Origin: CAVQGF01 sp045807945
Lineage (GTDB): Bacteria > Acidobacteriota > Terriglobia > Terriglobales > Acidobacteriaceae
Length of the DNA stretch: 64,000 nt
Assembly: GCA_045807945.1 (NCBI GenBank)
Contig: JBJMGI010000086.1
Span: forward strand, 10,654-74,653
Direction: 5' to 3'
Shown here: positions 1 through 8,011 of the stretch, piece after piece
Position numbering within the stretch: position 1 is the first letter of the stretch
Layout: each line of letters begins with the position of its first letter
Notes under the pieces: generated by a model
Seen by the model: the letters and a program-made list of their open reading frames with translations, nothing else
Database searches by the model: none
What the model was told of the DNA's origin: nothing
Position numbers and translations under genes: made by a program

Positions 1-731
1 ACAGCGTCGCAATCGACGCCCGATCCCTGAGGAACACTCGTGTTCGAGGCGAGGTGGGTCCAACTGTCGCCGCCGTCGCTCGACTTGTATATCCCAGAAC
101 CAGCTTCGGAGTCGCCAGAGGAATTTGGCTCGCCGGTGCCGGCATAGAGCACGTTGTTCGCGCTGTCGTACGTCAGCGTGCCGATCGCGTTGGTGGAGAA
201 ACTGCCAGAAACAAAGCTCCAGTTCGGGTTACTCGAGAGGGCGTTATCAGTGCGCCAGACACCTCCACCCGCAGCCGCCACCCATACGCGGCAGTTTGAG
301 TTCGAGCAGCTCGGCGAGATTGCCAGTGCAGTGATTCGGCCGGAGTCCGAGTAATCAGCCCCGCTGAAAGTCAGAACACCAGGAAATTTTGTCGTGCTGG
401 GCCCGATCAGATTCCAAATGCCGATATTGCTGTTTCCACGTGCTTTGTCCGCCTGAAACCCCTTTCGTGCGGTCAAGGTTGCGGAGAGCGGTACGTAGTT
501 TGCTGGATACGCTCGGTTCAGAAGATCCTGTTCCGCTGCTGCCGTTGGGCCGCCGTCTCTTTCACCACCAGGCAGCGCGAGTTTATTCCGAAGAAACTGA
601 CCACGGAGTTGAATGGCTTCATTTGTCTTCGACGCTTTGCCCAGCGAGAACCGGCCGGACGATTCCATCGCAACGAAGAACACTAATGCCGTGAGTACGG
701 CAAGCGCTATGCACGTGTTCCTAAATCGCAT
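1..731 (-). CDS. Secreted BNR/YVTN-type beta-propeller protein, C-terminus cut by window edge
   Basis: An open frame runs uninterrupted from an ATG at 729-731 to the window edge, giving the first 243 residues. A textbook AGGAGG ribosome binding site lies 6-7 nt upstream of the ATG. Residues 1-22 form a hydrophobic signal segment after MRFRNTC. From about residue 125 the protein shows repeats typical of BNR/sortilin-like propellers: 'GRITALAISP', 'VWVAAAGGGVWRT', 'LYAGTGEPN', and the Asp-box-like 'SSDGGDSWT'. Such acidobacterial proteins are exported and often bind or cleave glycans; nothing here identifies a catalytic site. Because the C-terminal part is missing, enzyme versus adhesin cannot be decided. 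The gene faces away from the outer-membrane protein gene and is separated from it by a strong terminator. Confidence 0.85.
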   Translation of the reverse strand, partial: MRFRNTCIALAVLTALVFFVAMESSGRFSLGKASKTNEAIQLRGQFLRNKLALPGGERDGGPTAAAEQDLLNRAYPANYVPLSATLTARKGFQADKARGNSNIGIWNLIGPSTTKFPGVLTFSGADYSDSGRITALAISPSCSNSNCRVWVAAAGGGVWRTDNALSSNPNWSFVSGSFSTNAIGTLTYDSANNVLYAGTGEPNSSGDSEAGSGIYKSSDGGDSWTHLASNTSVPQGSGVDCDA

Positions 732-922
732 TTATTTTCCTCCTGATCGAATTTCCTTTGGGCGAAGTCTTTCGGGGAGCCCACAGAGGAGCAGAATCAT
801 ACTCCTACTCACAATAGTTGTGGGGCTTTTGCGGCGAACTATTGCGCGCAGAGAGAAGATTTTTGGGACGTTGTCACAACTGCACCGAAACCTGTGCACA
901 TTAAAAAATGATGCCTAAACGG

Positions 923-952
923 AAAAAGCTGGCGCGATTGCGCCAGCTTTTT
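923..952 (-). terminator. Bidirectional rho-independent terminator
   Basis: A perfect 13-bp inverted repeat (AAAAAGCTGGCGC / GCGCCAGCTTTTT) with a GATT loop sits directly after the stop of the outer-membrane barrel gene on the minus strand. The A-run and T-run make it usable in both directions. It isolates that gene from the propeller gene downstream. Confidence 0.9.
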
Positions 953-966
953 CAACTGCGATTTAT

Positions 967-1731
967 TTAGAACCGGTAGTTCAACCCTGCCCTCACCATG
1001 TTCGAGTGCAGATTTACTGTCTGCGTGAAGATGCTTCCGGGGAACGAGCTTCCTCCCTGTGTCAAGTTCGTGCTCGAATGCGACTCGTCGCCGAACCCCG
1101 CATAAAGATATTCACCTTTCGCCGACCAGTGCGACGCAAGTTTGAACTCCACCCCGCCGCCAGCCGCCCAGCCCGCTTTCGTCGCGCTGTTGTCGCCAAA
1201 TTCCAGAGCGTCGAACGTGTCAGTGAACAGCTGGCTGAATTTCACCTTGGTCATAGCCAATCCTGCCGTGCCATAGATAAGTGCCTTACCCATGGTTACG
1301 CCGACGCGCGGGCGCGCGGTGAAGAGCCAGTTGGTGTTGACCCGCTGACCAACGGTAAAGAAGTTCCCGGCGCAACAGGGATACTCGCCTGTAGCACTGG
1401 TTGTTTCATCCAATTTCAAGGACCCGAAATCGGCTTCCACTCCGAAGAGCAGCGTCGTGCCGAACCTCGCGTTATAGCCGATCTGTCCGCCGCCGGTGAA
1501 GCCATTGAGGTCAAGGTGTCTGTCGCCGGCACCATTTACTACCGGAACACTCGTATCCTGGAAATAGTCCGATGGAAGAATTGTGGATGTCTGCGCGTGG
1601 GAGTTGCCGAATGCACCGCCCAGGTTCGCCCCAATATAAAAGCCCTTCCAGTCATCGTTATTACTCTGGCCGAATCCTGTTGCTGCCAGCACGAAAACGA
1701 GCACACACGTACCTAAAATGAATTTCTTCAC
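967..1731 (-). CDS. Outer-membrane beta-barrel protein (OmpA-like / porin family, Opacity-type fold)
   Basis: The 254-residue product begins with a signal peptide ending near ATGFGQ, followed by the typical start of an eight-stranded outer-membrane barrel, 'DDWKGFYIGANLGGAFGN'. Alternating hydrophobic strands follow ('GGQIGYNARFGTTLLFGVEADF', shortened here to its idea: aromatic-flanked beta strands), and the protein ends in 'VRAGLNYRF', the terminal phenylalanine recognised by the BAM complex. I chose GTG at 1731 because GGAGG at 1738-1742 is then 6 nt away; TTG at 1734 would leave only 3 nt. These proteins are abundant surface proteins of uncertain function. The gene is monocistronic, ended by the 923-952 terminator. 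Confidence 0.85.
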   Translation of the reverse strand: MKKFILGTCVLVFVLAATGFGQSNNDDWKGFYIGANLGGAFGNSHAQTSTILPSDYFQDTSVPVVNGAGDRHLDLNGFTGGGQIGYNARFGTTLLFGVEADFGSLKLDETTSATGEYPCCAGNFFTVGQRVNTNWLFTARPRVGVTMGKALIYGTAGLAMTKVKFSQLFTDTFDALEFGDNSATKAGWAAGGGVEFKLASHWSAKGEYLYAGFGDESHSSTNLTQGGSSFPGSIFTQTVNLHSNMVRAGLNYRF

Positions 1732-1842
1732 CAATTGCCTCCATAATTTTTGGAATTGTTATGACAACCGAATGTTTGTCTCTCGTTCCTTCTTAGACGC
1801 AGGAGTTCTGAAATCGCTTACATCCGGACCACGTGTGGCATT

Positions 1843-3153
1843 TCAGTCGCCAAATGCTGATTTTTCAGCAGCCTTACGGATCGGCAGCAGCATCAACAGC
1901 AGACCGGTCGCGAGAAAACAGAGCAGCATGTAATAAAGCCCCGCTTTCCCGTTTCCCGTCCTGGTATTGAGTAGCCCCACTACCTTCGGGCCGAAGAATC
2001 CGCCGAACGAAGCGATCGTATTGATCAGACCGATCGACGCCGCTGCCGCACTGCCGCCGAGCGTGAGGCTGGGTAATGCCCAGAACGGCGCGTAGAAGGA
2101 ATTCAGGCACGCAGTGATCACCATGAACATGCCCAGAGCCAGCCAGAAATTCGCACCCGCATATATAAGAATGGCGTAAGCCCCCGCCGCCACGAACATC
2201 GGGACTGCGGCGTGCCAGCGCCGCTCGTTGGTTCGGTCCGAATTCCATCCCACAATGACCATGGTGATCATGCCGACCACGTACGGCAATGCCGAGAAAA
2301 GCGTCACGGCAAAGTTCGAATAGTTCGAAGCTCGCTTCAAGATGGTCGGCAGCCAGAAGAGCAGGGCGTAGCCGCCCGTGTATTCAAAAAATCCGATCAC
2401 GGCCAGCAGAAGCACAACCGGTTTTCGCAGCGATCTCCAAATATTGTGTAACTCGTCCTGCGATCTCCCCGCATGCTCTCTTTCAAGTTCTCCCTCGATC
2501 CACCTTTGTTCCGCGTCGGGAAGCCATTTCGCATCGCGGGGTCGATCGGTCAGATAGAAGAATGTGACCACTCCCGCGATCGCCGCCGGAATTCCTTCCA
2601 GCACAAATAACCAGCGCCATCCTGCGAAGCCGTGCCAATGGACACCGAGCAAAGCTCCGGCCAGCGGTGACCCGATGACGTTCGACAGCGGGATCGCCGC
2701 CATGAATATAGATATGACTTTGGCCCGGTCCTCCCGGCGGAACCAGTGGTGCAGATAGACGATGATTCCCGGGAAGAAACCTGCCTCGGCGCAGCCCAGA
2801 AGAAATCTTGCGCAATAGAACTGGTGCGCTGTGTTCACGCAGGCCACCAGCACCGTCAGAAAGCCCCACGAGATCATGATGCGTGCCATCCACTTGCGCG
2901 CGCTCCATCGCTCCACAATCAGCGCGCCCGGGATCTCGAGAAGGACATATCCCAGAAAGAAGATTCCGGCTCCGGTGCCGAACACCTCGTCGCTGAACCC
3001 AAGGTCTTTCGACATCGTCAGCGCGGCATACGCCACATTCACGCGATCGAGGTAATTAATGATGTAGAGAACAAAGAGGAAGGGAAGCAGTCGCAGGAAA
3101 ATGCGGCGACGGGCGCTGGCTGCAATGTCAGGTTGAGAGGCGATCTCTGTCAT
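1843..3153 (-). CDS. MFS transporter, anion:cation symporter (ACS) family
   Basis: The 436-residue product has about twelve hydrophobic segments and the N-terminal signature 'YIINYLDRVNVAYAAL' of the ACS subfamily (tartrate, phthalate, nicotinate and hexuronate permeases). The motif-A-like loop 'ERWSARKWMARI' between helices 2 and 3 and the long basic central loop around residues 200-235 ('ERWIEGELEREHAGR') fit the family. The likely substrate is an organic anion, imported with protons; the exact substrate cannot be read from sequence. The start lies 12 nt after the queG stop, so the two are probably co-transcribed, though no functional link is evident. Confidence 0.9.
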   Translation of the reverse strand: MTEIASQPDIAASARRRIFLRLLPFLFVLYIINYLDRVNVAYAALTMSKDLGFSDEVFGTGAGIFFLGYVLLEIPGALIVERWSARKWMARIMISWGFLTVLVACVNTAHQFYCARFLLGCAEAGFFPGIIVYLHHWFRREDRAKVISIFMAAIPLSNVIGSPLAGALLGVHWHGFAGWRWLFVLEGIPAAIAGVVTFFYLTDRPRDAKWLPDAEQRWIEGELEREHAGRSQDELHNIWRSLRKPVVLLLAVIGFFEYTGGYALLFWLPTILKRASNYSNFAVTLFSALPYVVGMITMVIVGWNSDRTNERRWHAAVPMFVAAGAYAILIYAGANFWLALGMFMVITACLNSFYAPFWALPSLTLGGSAAAASIGLINTIASFGGFFGPKVVGLLNTRTGNGKAGLYYMLLCFLATGLLLMLLPIRKAAEKSAFGD

Positions 3154-3165
3154 TCAGGGGAGACT

Positions 3166-4263
3166 TCACGAAGTTACCACACCAGCCCCCTTCAACTTCT
3201 CCAGTGCCCAGCGCGCGTGTTCGGCAATGTTTTCATCCTCGTCCGCTGAAAGCGTTTCAAGTTGCGGAATAAAGTTCTCATCGCCGCTGTTGCCCATAGC
3301 GATTGCGACGTTCCGGCGCAGCCCCGAATATTTGGTCCGCTTCACGGGAGACCCCTTGAACGTCGCGCGAAAATCCTCGTTCGACATCTCCGCCAACCAA
3401 CTTAACGCCGGATTCACCAGCTCGGGCCTGGCCTCGAACTCCTGCGCTTGCGACACCGGCGCTTTCCGGTTCCACGGACAAACATCCTGGCATATGTCGC
3501 AGCCGAACAGATGGTTCCTCATACCCGCGCGCAATTCTGCTGGAATACTTCCACGCTTCTCGATCGTCAGGTACGAGATGCACCGGCTCGCATCAAGCTT
3601 GTAAGGACCCACGAAAGCATCCGTCGGACACGCGTCCAAACAGCGCGTGCAACTTCCGCAACGATCCGCTGTGGGCAAGTCGGGCGTCAAGGCGACTGAA
3701 GTGAGAATCACGCCCAGGAAAAGCCACGAGCCCAACTCCTGATTAATGATGCACGTGTTCTTTCCTTGCCATCCCACACCCGCATATTTCGCCAGCACCC
3801 GCTCAACGATCGGTCCGGTGTCCACATAGCACCAGCTTCGAAAATTTTCCTCCTCGGCAATTCCTGCGATGCTCTGCTCAACCCTCCGCAGCCGGGCCAA
3901 TAGAACATCGTGGTAGTCCTGCTTCGCCCACGCGTAACGCGAGATCCACCCGCGCGACTTGTCGGTGCATTCGGTCGAATTTGGTTGGTCAGAGTTGTAG
4001 TTGATGGCGCACACCACGACGGAGCGCGCCCACGGAGCCGCCAGCTGCAGGGAAGACCTCTTCAACTCGCCGGCCTCGGTCCGCGACTGGAGATAACGCA
4101 TCTCGCCGCCGTGCCCCGCCGCGATCCACTCAGGGAAATAGGCCAGCTCGGGATTGGCCCCGACCGGCGCGATCCCGCACAGGTCAAACCCGGCTGCGTT
4201 TGCGGCCGACTTGATCTCTGCCTCGACCTGGGAGACTGCGTTCACAGTACAATTATTCACCAT
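3166..4263 (-). CDS. queG: Epoxyqueuosine reductase QueG
   Basis: QueG reduces epoxyqueuosine to queuosine in tRNA, the last step of queuosine synthesis, using cobalamin and two 4Fe-4S clusters in the cytoplasm. The 365-residue product shows both ferredoxin-type cysteine motifs, 'CGSCTRCLDACPTDAF' near residue 200 and 'CDICQDVCPWN' near residue 255, and a C-terminal HEAT-like segment ('LRRNVAIAMGNSG...HARWALEKL' region), all standard for the family and its length. It shares a 77-nt divergent promoter region with the secreted protein gene at 4341 and is followed by the MFS gene. Confidence 0.96.
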   Translation of the reverse strand: MVNNCTVNAVSQVEAEIKSAANAAGFDLCGIAPVGANPELAYFPEWIAAGHGGEMRYLQSRTEAGELKRSSLQLAAPWARSVVVCAINYNSDQPNSTECTDKSRGWISRYAWAKQDYHDVLLARLRRVEQSIAGIAEEENFRSWCYVDTGPIVERVLAKYAGVGWQGKNTCIINQELGSWLFLGVILTSVALTPDLPTADRCGSCTRCLDACPTDAFVGPYKLDASRCISYLTIEKRGSIPAELRAGMRNHLFGCDICQDVCPWNRKAPVSQAQEFEARPELVNPALSWLAEMSNEDFRATFKGSPVKRTKYSGLRRNVAIAMGNSGDENFIPQLETLSADEDENIAEHARWALEKLKGAGVVTS

Positions 4264-4340
4264 CGGCCCATGGTTTTGCGTCTAAACAAGAGGACTTCAG
4301 CAACTCTGAGGGCCAAAAAGCATCTAATCGTGAGTAACCC

Positions 4341-5348
4341 ATGAATCCAGTTCTTATGACTAAAAAGGCACTCCCACGTCTGCTCGCCGTATGCGTTTTT
4401 CTTTCTTGCGCAGCTTTCACGCAGGACCAGGAAGGAACCATCAATCCTGCTCCTCCCAAGGGCGTCACTGTTGACCAAGTGATCCAGAAGTTCGCTGAGA
4501 AAGAAAAAATCTTCAAGAAAGAGCGCGAGAACTATGTCTACACCCAGACGGTAAAGGTACAGACGCTCGACGGCGACACCGTTGATGGCGAATACCAGCA
4601 GACTGTCGAAGTCACCTTCGACGACAAGGGTCGCCGCGTTGAGAACGTCACCTTCGCTCCGCAGAACACTCTGCAGCGGGTCAGCATGTCGCGCGAGGAT
4701 TTTCAGGACATCGAGAGCCTCATGCCCTTCGTGCTCACTTCCGACGAGATCAACGACTACGACATCAAGTACGTCGGCCAGCAGCAGGTCGATGAACTCG
4801 GCACTTACGTTTTTGACATCAAGCCAAAGGGAGAGATGAAGAGCGGCCGCCGCTATTTCGATGGTCGCATCTGGGTCGACGACCGCGACTTCCAGATCGT
4901 CAAGACTCACGGCAAGCCCGTCCCCGAAACGCATAAAGGGAACGAGAACCTCTTCCCGCGCTTCACTACGTATCGCGAGCAGATTGATGGCAAGTACTGG
5001 TTCCCGACTTACACTCGCGCTGATGACACGCTCCACTTCAAGAATGGCGACGTACACATCCGCGAGATCATCAAGTACACCAACTATCAGCGCTTCAACA
5101 CCTCCATCGGAAAGATCACCGTCAACTACGGTGGCAACAAGGTTGAAGAGTTAGGCGCGGATCCGCTCACAAAGAACGACATCATCGAAACATTGAAAGG
5201 TGGCACCCCGGCTAAGACCATGACTGAGATGGTGAAGAAGCGCGGCGTGAACTTCGACGTGAACGCCGATGTTGAACAGGAGATCCGCAAGGCCGGTGGC
5301 GACACCGACCTCATCCAGGCCATCGAGAACAATAAGAAGATTTCCTAA
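4341..5348 (+). CDS. Secreted protein of unknown function, LolA-like fold candidate
   Basis: The 335-residue product has a signal peptide (best formed from the second Met at 4356: 'MTKKALPRLLAVCVFLSCAAF'), then a mature domain with 'GRRYFDGRIWVDDRDFQIVKTHGKPV' style text, a pattern (R-x-Y-F-x-G-x-I-W-V-D) I associate with outer-membrane lipoprotein-sorting (LolA/LolB-fold) proteins. There is no lipobox cysteine at the cleavage site. The C-terminal 60 residues are charged and helical. The function is unknown; a periplasmic lipid or lipoprotein carrier role is a guess from the fold. A strong terminator follows at once, so the gene stands alone. Confidence 0.75.
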   Translation: MNPVLMTKKALPRLLAVCVFLSCAAFTQDQEGTINPAPPKGVTVDQVIQKFAEKEKIFKKERENYVYTQTVKVQTLDGDTVDGEYQQTVEVTFDDKGRRVENVTFAPQNTLQRVSMSREDFQDIESLMPFVLTSDEINDYDIKYVGQQQVDELGTYVFDIKPKGEMKSGRRYFDGRIWVDDRDFQIVKTHGKPVPETHKGNENLFPRFTTYREQIDGKYWFPTYTRADDTLHFKNGDVHIREIIKYTNYQRFNTSIGKITVNYGGNKVEELGADPLTKNDIIETLKGGTPAKTMTEMVKKRGVNFDVNADVEQEIRKAGGDTDLIQAIENNKKIS

Positions 5349-5368
5349 AGGGTTAAAGGTTTTTTCTT

Positions 5369-5396
5369 AAGCCGCCATATATTGGCGGCTTTTTTT
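5369..5396 (+). terminator. Rho-independent terminator
   Basis: A 9-bp perfect stem (AAGCCGCCA / TGGCGGCTT) with TATAT loop is followed by a run of T residues, 20 nt after the stop of the 4341-5348 gene. Confidence 0.92.
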
Positions 5397-5471
5397 ACTT
5401 TCTACCCTCTTGATTCCCTCCTATCGGGGTGTGGTACGGTATGCGTCTCACCCTTTCCCAGGAGAGCTGCA

Positions 5472-6122
5472 ATGTCTAGTGTTGCCGCCGCTAATGCCTT
5501 GAACCCGCGGCGTTCCCACGCAAAGCTGATTTGGTTCGCAATCTTTTTCGCCGTGACGATCTTCGTCACCTACATGAAGAATGCCAAGGTGTTTGATCCA
5601 ACCTCGGATATGGCCCGGCACTTCGCGCCCGGCATGTTCTTTCTGATCCCCCACGCGATCTTTGCAGGTCTGGCTTTGGTCATGGGTGCATTCCAGTTTT
5701 CCAACCGGCTGCGCGCACGCCACCTGAAACTGCATCGCGTCATGGGTTACATCTATATCGTTTGTGTGGCGATAGGCGCGCCGATGGCGATTCCTCTGGC
5801 CGCCAAGATCACCACGCCATCGCTGGTCGCTGCTTCGGCAGTCCAAACATTCGGCTGGATGTTCTGCACTGCGGTGGCGCTCTACTGCATCCGCACCGGG
5901 AATATCCAACAGCATCGTCGTTGGATGTTTCGGGGTTATCCCTTCGCAATGGTTTTCACTGTCGCACGTATCTTGATCCCGATTCCTCCCATTTTCCGTC
6001 TCGGATGGCTCGGCATCGAGATTGTGGTCTGGACCACGGTCGCTCTCGCCGCGCTATTGCCAACTTTCTTTCTCGAGTGGCGCTCGATCGTGCCCCGTTC
6101 GCCTGCGCGCGCGAGCAGCTGA
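5472..6122 (+). CDS. DUF2306-type small integral membrane protein
   Basis: The 216-residue product has about six hydrophobic helices and the sequence 'LKLHRVMGYIYIVCVAIGAP', matching the conserved H-R-x-x-G-x-x-Y pattern of the DUF2306 family, followed by 'QQHRRWMFRGYPFAMVFTVAR'-like text with paired histidine/arginine that could bind haem or a quinone; this last point is speculation. I chose ATG 5472 because AGGAGAG (5460-5466) sits 5 nt upstream; an earlier ATG at 5382 lies inside the terminator. It is followed at 67 nt by the methyltransferase gene and may share its transcript. Confidence 0.8.
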   Translation: MSSVAAANALNPRRSHAKLIWFAIFFAVTIFVTYMKNAKVFDPTSDMARHFAPGMFFLIPHAIFAGLALVMGAFQFSNRLRARHLKLHRVMGYIYIVCVAIGAPMAIPLAAKITTPSLVAASAVQTFGWMFCTAVALYCIRTGNIQQHRRWMFRGYPFAMVFTVARILIPIPPIFRLGWLGIEIVVWTTVALAALLPTFFLEWRSIVPRSPARASS

Positions 6123-6189
6123 CCGGCTTGGTTTTGCTTCTCGTGCGATGTGTTAGCGTATTTTGTTCGTTCCTGTCCAGGAGAATTCT

Positions 6190-7221
6190 ATGACCCCCAC
6201 CGCCGCTCCCGCAGCACCCACAACCAGTTCCGCGCAACGAGCTGCCCTCGGCAAGCTCATGCAAGTCACCAACGCGTTCTTGGTTTCGCGTTGCCTCTAT
6301 GTTGTCGCTGAGACCGGAGTTGCCGACCATCTCAACGATGCTCCGCAGAGTTCTGAAGCATTAGCGAAAGCAACCGGCAGCAACGCCGGCGCGCTGCATC
6401 GCGTTCTCCGCGTCCTCGCGTCGCACGGGATATTCGATGCGCGCGACGGTTCCTGGTCGCACACCGATATGTCGCGCTTCTTGCGCAGCGATCATCCCGC
6501 TTCCATGCGCGATTACATCCGCATGATCGGTATGCCGGTATTCTGGCGTGCTTGGGAGCACATTGAACACTCGGTTCGCACCGGCGAGACTGGCTTTAAG
6601 AAGGTGCATCCCGGCGGCGCGTTCGCCTACCTTGCCGAGCACCCAGAGGAGAGCAGCCTCTTCAATGCCGCCATGACGGCGAAATCTCACGGTGACATCG
6701 CAGCGGTCTTGCCTGCATACGATTTTTCCCAATTCGCAACCATCGCTGACATTGCCGGCGGCCGCGGCCACCTGCTTCGCGCGATCCTGAAACAGTGTCC
6801 CAACACTCAGGGGATTCTTTTTGATCAGCCGCACGTCGTCTCCGAGGTCTCGCCGCACAAAGGCGAGAAGCTTTCGGTCGTCGCTGGCAGTTTCTTCACC
6901 GACAAGATGCCCACAGCAGATTGCTATGTGCTGATGAACATCATTCATGATTGGGCGGACGCCGAGTCTATTAAGATTCTTTCCGCGATTCGCCGCGACA
7001 TGCCCCAGCACGCGCGCGTGCTGCTGATCGAATCCGTCGTGCCCTCGTCGCCCGAGCCGCACCTTTCCAAGGAACTCGACATCGTGATGATGGTGCTGCC
7101 TGGCGGACGTGAGCGAACAAAGGAAGAATATGCAGACCTCGTCGCGAAGTGCGGACTGCGTCTGAAGCGCGTGATAGACACCAAGAGCCCGTACTCGATC
7201 GTCGAGATCGTAGCCGCTTGA
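6190..7221 (+). CDS. SAM-dependent O-methyltransferase (plant-type OMT fold, CrtF-like)
   Basis: The 343-residue product has the two-part architecture of the Methyltransf_2 family: an N-terminal winged-helix dimerisation domain ('SRCLYVVAETGVADHL', 'LHRVLRVLASHGIFD') and a C-terminal Rossmann domain with the SAM loop 'IADIAGGRGHLLRAIL' near residue 175, the catalytic-base region 'NIIHDWADAESIKIL' near 245, and the tail 'LDIVMMVLPGGRERTKEEY'. The substrate is probably a small phenolic or hydroxylated metabolite, unknown here. ATG 6190 is preceded by AGGAGA with 5-nt spacing. Its stop codon overlaps the start of the next gene (TTGA), so the two are translationally coupled. Confidence 0.9.
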   Translation: MTPTAAPAAPTTSSAQRAALGKLMQVTNAFLVSRCLYVVAETGVADHLNDAPQSSEALAKATGSNAGALHRVLRVLASHGIFDARDGSWSHTDMSRFLRSDHPASMRDYIRMIGMPVFWRAWEHIEHSVRTGETGFKKVHPGGAFAYLAEHPEESSLFNAAMTAKSHGDIAAVLPAYDFSQFATIADIAGGRGHLLRAILKQCPNTQGILFDQPHVVSEVSPHKGEKLSVVAGSFFTDKMPTADCYVLMNIIHDWADAESIKILSAIRRDMPQHARVLLIESVVPSSPEPHLSKELDIVMMVLPGGRERTKEEYADLVAKCGLRLKRVIDTKSPYSIVEIVAA

Positions 7222-7931
7222 TCGGCTTCTTCTCCATCCTGGCGATCGGATTTTTTCTCGGGATGCGGCACGCCACCGACCCCGATCACGTGGTCGCGGT
7301 CACCACCATCGTGAGCCGGCAAAGCAAGCTGAGCCGCGCCGCCCTGACGGGACTCTTTTGGGGCATCGGCCACACCCTTACCATCCTCGTGGTCGGTGCC
7401 GCAATCATTCTGTTCGGTATTGTCATTCCGGCGCGTATTGGTCTGAGCATGGAATTTTCGGTTGCGCTCATGCTGATTTTTCTCGGAATCATAAATGTGG
7501 TCGCGTTCATGCGCTCCGGGGTGCCACACTCGCATCCTCACACTAGCGAAGACACACCATCGCCCGCGATCGACCGAATCTTCGCCGGCTTTGCTCTCTA
7601 CCGGCATTTGCGTCCTCTACTGATTGGGATCGTGCACGGCTTGGCAGGTTCGGCTGCCGTAGCCCTCTTAGTCCTTGCCACCATTCGCGATGCACGATGG
7701 GCGATCGCCTACCTTCTTCTCTTTGGGATCGGGACTGTCGCTGGCATGATGCTCATCACGATGAGCATCGCCTCTGCCTTCTCTTATTTCGGAGGTCTTC
7801 GCGCAAACTTCGGCGGACGGCTGGCCTTCGCATCTGGCCTCATCAGCTTGGGCTTCGGCCTGCTGCTCGTCTACCAGATCGGCTTCGCGAACGGTCTCCT
7901 TACCGGCCACCCGCAATGGACACCGCGCTAA
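7218..7931 (+). CDS. NiCoT / NicO-like nickel-cobalt permease
   Basis: The 237-residue membrane protein carries the nickel/cobalt transporter signature 'GMRHATDPDHVVAV' (the H-x4-D-H motif in the first helices) and 'GLFWGIGHTLTIL', plus a histidine-rich loop ('HSHPHT') after residue 98. Homologues import Ni2+ or Co2+ across the inner membrane; some are annotated as UreH-like accessory proteins. I chose TTG at 7218, in the TTGA overlap with the methyltransferase stop, because homology starts at 'IGFFSILAIGFFLG'; an ATG at 7149 would add 23 non-homologous residues inside the upstream gene. No urease or hydrogenase genes are in the window. Confidence 0.82.
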   Translation: MIGFFSILAIGFFLGMRHATDPDHVVAVTTIVSRQSKLSRAALTGLFWGIGHTLTILVVGAAIILFGIVIPARIGLSMEFSVALMLIFLGIINVVAFMRSGVPHSHPHTSEDTPSPAIDRIFAGFALYRHLRPLLIGIVHGLAGSAAVALLVLATIRDARWAIAYLLLFGIGTVAGMMLITMSIASAFSYFGGLRANFGGRLAFASGLISLGFGLLLVYQIGFANGLLTGHPQWTPR

Positions 7932-8011
7932 ACACGGAATCTTCTGCCATACCTCTATAATTACCGCTCCCACGCGCCCTCCCAGACACTCTGCGCGCAA
8001 GGAGCAAGAGC

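Noticed and set aside
1006..1716. 236-codon open frame antisense to the outer-membrane barrel gene
   Set aside because: It mirrors the real gene, has no homology features, no signal and no ribosome binding site; GC-rich genes often leave such frames open.
4257..5057. 266-codon open frame antisense to the LolA-like gene
   Set aside because: Rich in Val/Leu/Asp from reading the complement of charged codons; the plus-strand gene has a signal peptide and a terminator.
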